Assembly (NCBI GenBank): GCA_944381075.1
Contig: CALWJT010000031.1
Location: 1 to 58,138 of the forward strand
Length of the DNA stretch: 58,138 nucleotides
Origin: an uncultured Clostridia bacterium
Lineage (GTDB): Bacteria; Bacillota; Clostridia; Oscillospirales; CAG-272
Direction of reading: 5' to 3'
The position numbers were made by a program, and so were the translations under genes. The first letter of the stretch is position 1, and every line of letters begins with the position of its first letter. Under the pieces are notes generated by a model. That model ran no database searches, had not been told where the DNA came from, and saw nothing but the letters and a program-made list of their open reading frames with translations. Below, piece after piece: positions 50,559 through 58,138 of the stretch.

Positions 50559-51685
50559 TTAACCTTCTTTCCTATTTTGATAAAGCATTTGTACATGTGC
50601 GATCATATCGCGTTCGGGAAGCGTGCCCGACGGGTTCCGTGCGGTGAGCAACTCAAAGCGGGCAAGCGCTTCTGCCGCGGCGGACTCGTCTTCCGACGAT
50701 AACAGCGTGTAAGCGTAAAGCATGCGACGGGCTGCCAGTATTGTGCTTCAGCAGCGGAAGCGAGGCCTCCACCTCCCGATGCAGGCGGTCTATTTCCTCG
50801 GGACGGGCGTCCAGAACGAGCTCCAGAAACAGCAGCTCCGAAAGCAGACATGACCGGTAGAGCGGCAAAAGCACCCTTGCCTTCAAAAGATGGCTCGCGG
50901 CGTCGCGCGCGCCCGCATAATCGTCGGTATCTTCCAGCCTGTCATATACATCATGCCCTCGCAGACGGTGAGCGCGGAATCAAGATCCCTTTCTTCGGGC
51001 AGAAAAAACAGCTCTTCCGGCATATCACGGGGGCGTGTGCCTTCGGTAAGCAGAGCCATATATTCGAACTGATTCCAGTAAGCGTCCCGCGCGGCACGGC
51101 TTCTTTTGGCGGCGCGGCCGTTGGTCCCGTCGTTCGAGAGCCGCTTGCCGCTTGTCGGAACGGCATTGACAAGAGAAAGGAGAGTCCAAGCCATCCGATA
51201 CAGAGAAGCAGCAGCCTAAGCATATAAGGATGGGGAGAGCGTATAGAGCAGAATCAGTGCGGCGGCGCTGACGATAAAGCCGAGCAAAACGCCTCCTGCA
51301 TTGCAAAGCCGATATGGGAACTGCCCGTTTGCCTGTCGCGGCGGTGCCATCAGGCACTGACCGGCAATGCCGGGCACCGGAGCGGGCTCCTGCCTATCCG
51401 CCATCTGCCGTTTTTCTTTTTGATGACAAAAGAGAAGATCCGAAAGCTCACTGGTCGGTATCCTGTAAGTAGGCCGAACAGAAGATGCCCCGCCTCATGC
51501 ACGAAAACAGAGAGGATATAGGCGATGACGGCGGCGGGGATAGGGAAAAGCGCCAAGAGCGCGGATAGCCCGATATCCCGGTAGTTCAGATATGAAACCA
51601 AGAAGAGCAGAAGATACAGGAGAAAAAAGTAAAAAGCGGACACGGTGCCGGTGCAAAGCTGTGAGTTTTTCTTCTTGTGCCGCAT
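50559..51685 (-). pseudogene. M50-type site-2 protease gene, broken by about five frameshifts
   Basis: The start at 51685 has AAGGAGG, and the first frame gives membrane helices and the zinc motif VHEAGH. Near 51395 the frame changes; the next frame carries GIAGQCLMAPPR and the membrane segment NAGGVLLGFIVSAAALILL. Further changes near 51215, 51160, 50900 and 50730 give, in order, LRLLLLCIGWLGLSFLL, LVNAVPTSGKRLSNDG (second metal-type motif), a helical tail and the ending MLYQNRKEG-stop at 50559. Together they make about 375 residues of a familiar Firmicutes M50 relative. No single frame is complete, so it is probably inactive unless the breaks are sequencing errors. Confidence 0.82.
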
Positions 51686-51707
51686 AGGAGCCTCCTTTTG
51701 AAGCCGT

Positions 51708-52754
51708 TTAAGGTTTTGTCTTTTTTGTCCGGATGGCTGTTATGCCGGAGCGCATGATGAGCCGGCGCAGTGTCGGAGAGGCAAGGACTTTGCGCTTGCA
51801 TTCCTTTCCGTACAGGATATGGCGCAGTGCTGTGGTCCGCCGGCGGTAAGCGCGGGCCGGATCCCTTTCCAAAAGGGACTCGGCGAGCATCTCGCCGGAG
51901 CGCAGGGCATAGCTGATCCCCTCAAAGGAGCTGGGGCTGATAAAGCCCGCGGCCTCTCCAATGAGGAAGATTCTGTCGTTCCCTGTGCAGAAACCAGAAA
52001 ATCCAGGTGAGGCGACAAGGCAGACCTCTGTTTTCATCGGCGCGGAAAAATTTTCGGCGCGCAGGGCGGTGTGCTGCACAAGCTTTTGCTTCTGCGCCTC
52101 AAAGCGTGTCCGGCTTCCGGCGAAGGGAAAAGCGCCCCCGAAAAGCATCGTCCCGTTCTTGAAAAGGATCCAAGAGGGAGCGGGCGAGGTTTCGCTGTCG
52201 AATATGCAGGAGTAAAAGGGATCGGTGTCCTGTGCGGCAAAGGTCTGCTGAATCGCCGTATAGAAGCGAAGCCTGTCGTTTTTGAAAAATGTCCGTCGCA
52301 CGAGGGAGTTCGCCCCGTCTGCACCGACAAGCCACTGTGCGGTGAATTCTCTGCCGTCGGCAAGACGGACGGAAAAGACCTTGCCCGTGTCGGAAATCCG
52401 AACACAGCGTCCCTGCACGCGCACGACGCCGGGTGGGATCTGCGAGCGCAGGAAACGGTCAAAGGCGGCGCGGTCCATATTCAGATAATGTCTGGGATAC
52501 CGGCGGGCGATCCCGCTTTCGAGATCGATGACCTGGACGGCAAAAATCTGAGGGGAGGTGAGGACCGAGACGGGCAGGGAAATATCATAGCGGGCAAGCG
52601 CTTTCTGCGCATCGGGCGAAAGCAGGCCGCCGCACGGCTTTTCGCGTGAGTCGTCGTCCACGACGAGCAGGCGCATACGACGGGCGCCGGCAAGGCGGGC
52701 AAAGTTCGCGCCCGCCGGCCCCGCTCCGATGACGGCGCAGTCGAAATGTTCCAT
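51708..52754 (-). CDS. FAD-dependent oxidoreductase (geranylgeranyl reductase-like)
   Basis: A 348-residue flavoprotein. The dinucleotide loop is VIGAGPAGANFARLAG, the second FAD motif is IFLIGEAAGFISPSSFEGISYAL, and LVGADGANSLVRR lies between. This is the layout of geranylgeranyl-reductase/FixC-like enzymes that act on lipid or quinone double bonds. The ATG at 52754 has GGGAGGGGG upstream. It lies 24 bases after the GH2 gene. Confidence 0.87.
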   Translation of the reverse strand: MEHFDCAVIGAGPAGANFARLAGARRMRLLVVDDDSREKPCGGLLSPDAQKALARYDISLPVSVLTSPQIFAVQVIDLESGIARRYPRHYLNMDRAAFDRFLRSQIPPGVVRVQGRCVRISDTGKVFSVRLADGREFTAQWLVGADGANSLVRRTFFKNDRLRFYTAIQQTFAAQDTDPFYSCIFDSETSPAPSWILFKNGTMLFGGAFPFAGSRTRFEAQKQKLVQHTALRAENFSAPMKTEVCLVASPGFSGFCTGNDRIFLIGEAAGFISPSSFEGISYALRSGEMLAESLLERDPARAYRRRTTALRHILYGKECKRKVLASPTLRRLIMRSGITAIRTKKTKP

Positions 52755-52778
52755 AGGTGTTTCCCCCTCCCAAAATGG

Positions 52779-55700
52779 TCAGTACCGCATGAGCCTTCCT
52801 TTGAAGATTCGTGCGACAGGATTTGCAAGATGGGAATCCAAATCCACTTCATTCACGATGATTTTTCCTTGACCGCACGGAAGCTCCGCGCAGGCGAGCG
52901 CAGGGTACAGCTTCTGTCCCCATGCGCTGCCGGAAAGGCTGTTGCCGGAAAGAAGGATCGGCTTCGCTCCTTCTGCCGTGAAGGTATAGCGGATAAGTGG
53001 CGTGATGCGATCCTTTTCCGCGTCGTACCAGAGACGGAAATCATAGGGTCCAAAGCCATCGACCAGCGGATGTCCGGTTTTCCTTGATACGAAATGCAAC
53101 GCACGCATGCCGCAGGCCTTGACCTTGACTTCTGTTCCCGCGATCTCATAGGAGCCGGGGGCAAGCCCGCTTATCACGACGGTTTTCCCGGATGACGCGG
53201 CATCGGTCAGCTCCTCTCTGCGGGAAAGGAACTCCTCGCCGGAGACGGTGATAGCGGACTCTTCCGCGGGTTCTTCCCTCGGGAAGACCTCGATCTCCTC
53301 GTCGCTGTAATGCAGCACTCTGCCTGCGGCGTCTGTAAGGATGGCGCGAAGCGTATACGTCTCGCGGCCCTCTCCTTCGGGAGCGGCAAAGCGGATATCG
53401 CCCTGCATGAAGCTGGAATTCTCGCCGAATTTGGCATCGTATTCGCCGCTCATGACGGCGGTCCCTGTGCGGTCCAGAAGCTCTATGACAAGACGGTGTC
53501 CGTCGGAGACGGTATGGGTGTCGTTGCACACGAACAGCTCGACCGAAAACTCCTCACCGGCAAACACGGTCTTTCTGTCGTTTCGGATGCTTACCATGAG
53601 CGGGGTCAGCGCGTCGCGGTAGGCAAAATAGGCGGGCTTGGGATTGCGTTCACAGTCGACGAGCGTTTTCATCCAGCCGGAGGGCCATGCGTCGATAAAG
53701 AGATGGATTGCGAACGTGACCATCTTGGGATCGCGGCGGAAGGCCTCCGTTTGCAGCCTTGTGCCGAAGACCTGATGGCGATGGCTCTCGCGGACCCAAT
53801 CTTCGAGTGTTTCCTGCGTATCATAATAGAAAAAGTGCATGTTGCCGCTCTGCGCGTCCTTGATCCTGCCGGGATCCCATGCCTTTTCCTCCTCCGGCGT
53901 CTGCGGCAGCCATGCGGCGGGATAGCGCCGGCGCATGAGCGGCACGGGGTCGAGTCCCTCGGCGCCGAACTCGCCGCAGCCATAGTACCAGCCTTCCTTG
54001 ACGCCGAGCCAGTAGCCGCGGTGGAGCATGCCCATATCGATGCCGTGGCCGTTGTACCATGTGCAGTAGCAATGATTGTCGGGCAGGGTGTCGTCCGGCG
54101 GATCGTAGTCGCCGTCGATATGCTTGATGACGCGGTCCGGATTGAGCAGATGCACCGCCGTGTCGCAGGCGGCGAAAAACGCTTCCATCTCATCTCTGAC
54201 AAGGTGCCGGTGAGGGCGGTTGCCGCCGTTTGCCATCGGTTCGTTCATATAAGTGATGAGGATGCTCGACGCATGCGGGCGGATGAGCCGTTCCATTTCC
54301 TCCGCCTGACGCACGCCCTCGGCAAATTTCGTGCGGCGCATGACCGTGAACAGCGGCAGATCCGTTTGCAGCATAAGACCGATGCTATCGCAGAGCTCAT
54401 AGATCTCCTTCTGCACGGGGCGCTGGGTAAGGCGCAGAAAATTCATATTCGCGGCCTTCGCCATCAGCATGTCGTAAAGGAGCATGTCAAAGTCCCCGCG
54501 CAGAACGTCCTGCTGCTCGTATCCCATCGTGTTCGCGCCGCGCAGCCGGATGGCTTTGCCGTTCAGATAAAACATGCCGCGCGGCACGCTTTCCATATCC
54601 TCGGCAAAGCTACGCATGCCGAACGCCGAGACGGCGGTATCTTGGATGCTGCCGCCGACGGATAGAGAGACCTGCGCTTCGTAGAGATACGGGAAGTCCG
54701 GCTCCCAGAGCCGCGGACTTGCCATGGGAAAGCGGAGCTTTATCAGGTTGGCTCCCTTGTGGAAGGTGAGCTTCATCGCGGATTTCATCGCTTCCGCATC
54801 CGCAAGCTCGGATACGGAAATCCGGTCTCCGTGCTCTGCACCGGCGAAGGTGATGGGCTCGTATTCGAAATTTTCGAGCACTGTCCTCTCAAAATTGCGC
54901 CCGTAGACGGAATAGATGAGCTTGACGTTTTCCAGAGGCAGGTAATCGCAGTTATAGACCTCGCACCAGACCTCGAATTCTCCTGTCGCAAGCATCGGAC
55001 GCACGAATATGTCGGATAGAAATGCACGGGCCCGCTTTTCCACCGTCACCTTCTGGCAGATGCCCATGCCGGGCGGGCAGTGATGCCAGCCGGTTTCGGC
55101 GTCGTCGTATCCGAAGCCGGTCGCGGCGTACAGCTTGTCGCCTTCCAGTCTGGAGGGGCCTGTCGTGGGGCCGGGGTTCCCGCCGTACACATAATCGTTG
55201 CGTACCGTGACGACGAGCGTATTTTCCCCGTCGCGCACGTAAGGAGAAACGTCGAATTCAAAGGCGCCGAAAAATCCCTCATGAGAGCCGACAAAGCTGC
55301 CGTTGACAAAGACCTCCGCGATGTAATCCACTCCGTCGAAGTGCAGGAATACCGCTTCTCCTGCGGACGGCTTTTTCATCTCGAATACGGTGCGGTAATA
55401 ACAGCATGCGTTCCCGACGGGACCAAAAAAGTAGGGAACGGTGATTTTCTTCCATTCGCCCTCGCCGCGCAGCACGCGCGAAAAATCCGACATATCCTCC
55501 GGCGCCGCCTCCCGCAGATCGAAAGCGGAAAGGACGACGGCCTCTCTTGTGCTCTTGGGGACCGGTGCGAGCTTCTGCATAAACGGCTCGTATTTGGTTT
55601 TGAGCTTCTCGATTTCAAAGTCGAGCTCCGCGCGCGTGGAAATTTTTTTATAGACTTCATGCGCTGCTTTTCCCTTTGCTTTTTCGAGAGGAAAGACGAC

Positions 55701-55790
55701 GCCGTTTTTCGGAGTCGGCTCCGGAAAAACGAGCGGTACTCGCTTGGAGCCTATCTCACCCGCGGCGATCGAACCGAAAAAATCTGCCAT
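52779..55790 (-). CDS. Glycoside hydrolase family 2 enzyme
   Basis: A 1003-residue glycosidase with GH2 order: sugar-binding jelly roll (residues about 120-270, with VFLHFDGVDYIAEVFVNGSFVGSHEGFF), immunoglobulin-like domain, and a TIM barrel. The acid/base Glu517 lies in ITYMNEP and the nucleophile Glu607 in GCGEFGAEG. A C-terminal beta-sandwich follows. No signal peptide, so it acts on imported sugars. Substrate not determined (beta-galactosidase, glucuronidase or mannosidase are possible). It heads the leftward operon to 50166, with promoter TTGACT-17-GATAAT. Confidence 0.92.
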   Translation of the reverse strand: MADFFGSIAAGEIGSKRVPLVFPEPTPKNGVVFPLEKAKGKAAHEVYKKISTRAELDFEIEKLKTKYEPFMQKLAPVPKSTREAVVLSAFDLREAAPEDMSDFSRVLRGEGEWKKITVPYFFGPVGNACCYYRTVFEMKKPSAGEAVFLHFDGVDYIAEVFVNGSFVGSHEGFFGAFEFDVSPYVRDGENTLVVTVRNDYVYGGNPGPTTGPSRLEGDKLYAATGFGYDDAETGWHHCPPGMGICQKVTVEKRARAFLSDIFVRPMLATGEFEVWCEVYNCDYLPLENVKLIYSVYGRNFERTVLENFEYEPITFAGAEHGDRISVSELADAEAMKSAMKLTFHKGANLIKLRFPMASPRLWEPDFPYLYEAQVSLSVGGSIQDTAVSAFGMRSFAEDMESVPRGMFYLNGKAIRLRGANTMGYEQQDVLRGDFDMLLYDMLMAKAANMNFLRLTQRPVQKEIYELCDSIGLMLQTDLPLFTVMRRTKFAEGVRQAEEMERLIRPHASSILITYMNEPMANGGNRPHRHLVRDEMEAFFAACDTAVHLLNPDRVIKHIDGDYDPPDDTLPDNHCYCTWYNGHGIDMGMLHRGYWLGVKEGWYYGCGEFGAEGLDPVPLMRRRYPAAWLPQTPEEEKAWDPGRIKDAQSGNMHFFYYDTQETLEDWVRESHRHQVFGTRLQTEAFRRDPKMVTFAIHLFIDAWPSGWMKTLVDCERNPKPAYFAYRDALTPLMVSIRNDRKTVFAGEEFSVELFVCNDTHTVSDGHRLVIELLDRTGTAVMSGEYDAKFGENSSFMQGDIRFAAPEGEGRETYTLRAILTDAAGRVLHYSDEEIEVFPREEPAEESAITVSGEEFLSRREELTDAASSGKTVVISGLAPGSYEIAGTEVKVKACGMRALHFVSRKTGHPLVDGFGPYDFRLWYDAEKDRITPLIRYTFTAEGAKPILLSGNSLSGSAWGQKLYPALACAELPCGQGKIIVNEVDLDSHLANPVARIFKGRLMRY

Positions 55791-55827
55791 AGCTTTTTCC
55801 TTTCTGGTTTGAAGATTTTACAGGCCT

Positions 55828-55856
55828 ATTATCACACAACCGGTTCTAAAAGTCAA
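55828..55856 (-). promoter_or_regulatory. Promoter of the GH2 operon
   Basis: Leftward TTGACT (55851-55856) and GATAAT (55828-55833) with a 17-bp spacer. Confidence 0.75.
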
Positions 55857-55893
55857 CATCTTCCGCATTTTTTTATCTTTTTGAACGGCGAGC

Positions 55894-55922
55894 TTTACAG
55901 TTTGGCTATAATAGAATATAAT
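55894..55922 (+). promoter_or_regulatory. Promoter of the MBL gene
   Basis: TTTACA (55894-55899), 17-bp spacer, TATAAT (55917-55922). The -10 box overlaps the ATG at 55921, which argues that translation starts downstream at 55957. Confidence 0.7.
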
Positions 55923-55956
55923 GAAAGAAAATAGAAAGAATTCGGAGGACGGCAGC

Positions 55957-56727
55957 ATGGGAGATCCTGCATGGTTTACCGTGGAAGCGGCGGATGCCGA
56001 CACCTTTGTCATCAGCGAATACCGGCATCCGGAGCAAACGCACTGCTATCTTCTCCTCGGTAACGGCCGCGCGCTTCTGATTGATACAGGACTTGGCGTT
56101 TCGGATATCGGCGCTGTCGTATCTTCCTTGACCTCGCTTCCGGTAACGGTCGCGGCAACCCATGTGCATTGGGATCACATCGGCGGGCATCGTCGTTTTT
56201 CGGATATTGCGGTCCACGAGAAAGAAGCCGGATGGCTTTCCGGCGGGTTTCCTCTTTCGCTGAATGTCGTAAAGAAAAATTTAATGGCGGGAGCATGCGA
56301 ATTTCCGGCGGACTTCGATATAGACCGGTATGAGATCTATAGAAAAGGCGCTGGATGTCAGCTTTCCGACGGGGATATCATTTCTCTTGGCGGCCGGCGG
56401 GTGTCTGTTCTTCACACACCCGGCCATTCCCCGGGGCATATGTGCTTTTGGGAGCCGGAGCGGGGATATTTGTTTTCCGGTGATTTGATATATGCCGGCA
56501 TGCTCGATATGTTCTATCCGACCACAAGCCCCGATGCGTTTCTGCGTTCCGCCGCACGGGTGGAGGCTTTGCCTGTGCAGCGTATCTTTCCCGGCCATCA
56601 TAGCCTTGCTCTATCCCCGGCGCTTATCCATAAAGTGCGGCTTGCCTTGGAATCCTTAGAGGGACGCGGCCTTCTGCATCATGGCACGGGCGTGTTCCGA
56701 TTTGAAGGCTTTGGGCTGCATCTGTAA
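55957..56727 (+). CDS. Metallo-beta-lactamase-fold hydrolase (glyoxalase II-like)
   Basis: A 256-residue MBL-fold enzyme. Metal site THVHWDHIGGH, then HTPGHSPGHMCFW, LFSGDLIYAG and a C-terminal IFPGHH. This is the layout of glyoxalase II-like hydrolases. Substrate unknown. The ATG at 55957 has CGGAGGAC seven bases upstream; the ATG at 55921 lies in the promoter. It is followed closely by the glycosyltransferase. Confidence 0.88.
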   Translation: MGDPAWFTVEAADADTFVISEYRHPEQTHCYLLLGNGRALLIDTGLGVSDIGAVVSSLTSLPVTVAATHVHWDHIGGHRRFSDIAVHEKEAGWLSGGFPLSLNVVKKNLMAGACEFPADFDIDRYEIYRKGAGCQLSDGDIISLGGRRVSVLHTPGHSPGHMCFWEPERGYLFSGDLIYAGMLDMFYPTTSPDAFLRSAARVEALPVQRIFPGHHSLALSPALIHKVRLALESLEGRGLLHHGTGVFRFEGFGLHL

Positions 56728-56765
56728 AAAGGGCAAGCATTTTTAACAAATAGAAGGGGAAATCC

Positions 56766-57974
56766 ATGAAAAAAAGAATTCTTATAATTGGGATTACCAT
56801 GGCGGCGGCGGGCAGCGAGAAATCATTTCTTTCCTTTGCCGGCGCCATCGATTATGAAAAATATGACGTCGACCTGCTGCTGGCAAAGAAGTCGGGCGAC
56901 TTTCTGCCGCTTGTCCCGAAGGAAATCCGCATTTTGGAGATGGGAAGGATGGGAGAGCTTTTTCTGCTTGACCGCCGCAATGCGAAGAGGATCATCTTAA
57001 CCCGGTATCTTGCGAGAAATCCGTTTCGAGCGTTTGGGCTCGTGCCGTATTTTTTACGGATGAAAGGTGCGGAAAGTCCTGAGGCGCGCAGCTTTGCCGC
57101 GAACCGCATGTGGCTTGCGATGATGAGAAAAATGCCGGATTTTGAAGGCGAATACGATATTGCGCTTGCTTACTGGGGAGACCGGACCATGTTCTACATG
57201 ATCGATAAGGTGACGGCAAAGAAAAAAATCGCATGGCTGCATTTTGATTATTCTCATCCGCCGCGCGAGGACGCGCTGTATCTTTCCTATTTCAAGCGGT
57301 GCGACAAGGTGGTGACGGTTTCGCGGGAAATTGAAAAGTCGCTGAAAAGCGCGCTCCCTGAAATTTCAGATAAGATAGTGACTCTTGAAAATATAATAAA
57401 TCGAAGAGAAATCCTCGCGCTGGCGTCCGAGCCGGCGGATTTTGGGGATGATTTCGACGGGATCCGGCTTTTGACGGTCGGGCGCATTTGCCCGCAGAAG
57501 GGCTATGACCTCGCTGTTCCGGCAGTTGCGCGGCTTATCCGGGAGGGCTATCCTATCCGCTGGTATATCGTCGGCAGGGGAGAGGAAGGCTATGTGCGCC
57601 GACTGGAGGCTCAGATCCGGGAAAAGGGGATATCCGATGAGGTCCGATTCCTTGGCGTCCGTCAGAATCCATACAGCCTGATGAGGGCGGCGGACCTTTA
57701 TGTCCAGCCGTCCCGCCATGAGGGAAAGCCGATTGCCGTCGAAGAGGCGAAAGTCCTTTGTAAGCCGATTTTTGTTACGGCTTATACGTCCGCTGCGGAG
57801 CAGATGGAGGGCGGCAGGCTGGGATTGATTGGGGATATTTCTGAGGAAGGGATTTATCAGGGACTAAAAAAAATGCTGGACGAGAGAGACTTTCGAGAAT
57901 CTCTGCAAAAAAACCTGGAAGAATTGACAAAAAAAGAAGAAAAAAATTCCGTTTTCATGGACATTCTCGAATAA
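56766..57974 (+). CDS. Glycosyltransferase family 4 (GT-B)
   Basis: A 402-residue transferase with the GT-B double Rossmann layout. N-terminal KKRILIIGITMAAAGSEKSFLSF; the C-terminal half has LLTVGRICPQKGYDLAVPAV, VRFLGVRQNPYSLMRAADLYVQPSRHEGKPIAVEEAK, the nucleotide-sugar-binding E-x7-E type motif. It transfers a sugar from a nucleotide donor to a surface or lipid acceptor. Two codons for a start fit; the ATG at 56766 has GAAGGGG upstream. It lies 38 bases after the MBL gene. Confidence 0.9.
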   Translation: MKKRILIIGITMAAAGSEKSFLSFAGAIDYEKYDVDLLLAKKSGDFLPLVPKEIRILEMGRMGELFLLDRRNAKRIILTRYLARNPFRAFGLVPYFLRMKGAESPEARSFAANRMWLAMMRKMPDFEGEYDIALAYWGDRTMFYMIDKVTAKKKIAWLHFDYSHPPREDALYLSYFKRCDKVVTVSREIEKSLKSALPEISDKIVTLENIINRREILALASEPADFGDDFDGIRLLTVGRICPQKGYDLAVPAVARLIREGYPIRWYIVGRGEEGYVRRLEAQIREKGISDEVRFLGVRQNPYSLMRAADLYVQPSRHEGKPIAVEEAKVLCKPIFVTAYTSAAEQMEGGRLGLIGDISEEGIYQGLKKMLDERDFRESLQKNLEELTKKEEKNSVFMDILE

Positions 57975-58138
57975 ATTTAATAAATTTTGAAAAAAATGAA
58001 TAAAAAAGCCCAAAGGGGGTTGACAAGGTAGGGGAAGATGTGATAGAATAATCGAGCCGCTTCGGGGAGGGGACAAACCGGAGGGGCTTGGTCCTTGGAA
58101 ATTGAACAACAACGAAAGAACGAATTAAGATCTCGTTA
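57975..58138 (+). promoter_or_regulatory. Presumed rRNA operon promoter and leader
   Basis: An AT-rich stretch leads to TTGACA (58020-58025), an 18-bp spacer and TAGAAT (58044-58049). The following leader has CGCTTCGGGGAGGGG and CCTTGGAAATTGAACAAC, a phrase that is common before 16S rRNA in Clostridia. The rRNA itself lies past the edge. Confidence 0.6.

Noticed and set aside
53310-54665. A 451-residue frame on the + strand
   Set aside because: Antisense to the GH2 glycosidase, whose catalytic motifs are clear.
1-58138. Insertion sequences or integrases
   Set aside because: No transposase, integrase or terminal inverted repeats with target duplication were recognised, even beside the RiPP island.
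1-58138. CRISPR array
   Set aside because: No regularly spaced direct repeats with unique spacers were seen.

Overview
The window reads as chromosomal DNA of a spore-forming Clostridia (Firmicutes) bacterium of roughly 50% GC. The evidence is a complete spoIIAA-spoIIAB-sigF operon, a SleB-type cortex hydrolase, Shine-Dalgarno sites of the AGGAGG type, sigma-A promoters of the TTGACA-17-TATAAT kind, and many stem-plus-T-run terminators. Species cannot be fixed from the sequence alone. Housekeeping landmarks are the end of a ClpC/ClpB ATPase gene, tRNA-Leu(CAA), tRNA-Arg(ACG), spoIIA, rplM-rpsI, prfA, a Sua5-type threonylcarbamoyl-AMP synthase and coaE. At the right edge there is what looks like the promoter and leader of an rRNA operon.

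Layout. 1-4450: Clp ATPase end, small conserved protein, GNAT, NYN-LOTUS protein, and a MerR regulator divergent from a lipoprotein with a MerR-type 19-bp-spacer promoter. 4703-9928: tRNA-Leu, uridine-kinase-like protein, SleB hydrolase, a leftward operon of secreted MBL hydrolase, SGNH hydrolase and a seven-repeat RCC1 membrane protein, then tRNA-Arg. 10468-19240: an AT-richer island for a ribosomally made, modified peptide (RiPP): radical SAM/SPASM maturase, acyl-carrier-like protein, three tiny Cys-containing precursor genes, a transglutaminase-like protein, two ABC exporters and a subtilisin fused to a DUF1611-like P-loop domain. 19972-27603: P-II-like/DUF1538 pair, MFS transporter, fructosamine kinase, spoIIA operon, and an XRE regulator with a small partner. 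28270-33369: a very large RHS/YD-repeat protein without an obvious toxin tail.

34101-39166: a second, unusual biosynthetic operon built round a carrier protein. It has an HTH regulator, a PF14907-type nucleotidyltransferase, a dTMP-kinase-like/carrier fusion, a BtrH/C39-like protein and an AMP-forming ligase. It is followed by a CYTH protein and a small holin-like module (39307-40991). 41135-47930 is housekeeping, with a double-SLT transglycosylase and an M18 aminopeptidase. 48192-55790 runs leftward: S1-domain protein, truncated sigma-like ORF, thioesterase, an M50-type protease gene broken by several frameshifts, FAD oxidoreductase and a GH2 glycosidase. The end holds an MBL hydrolase, a GT4 glycosyltransferase and the presumed rRNA promoter.

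The two places most likely to hold undescribed biology are the RiPP island and the kinase-carrier/BtrH/ligase operon. In the first, the maturase would modify the Cys-rich cores, the subtilisin is the best candidate for leader removal, and the ABC pair would export the product. In the second, the ligase could load an acyl or aminoacyl group on the carrier domain and the BtrH-like protein could pass it to an acceptor. Both schemes are inferences from domain content.
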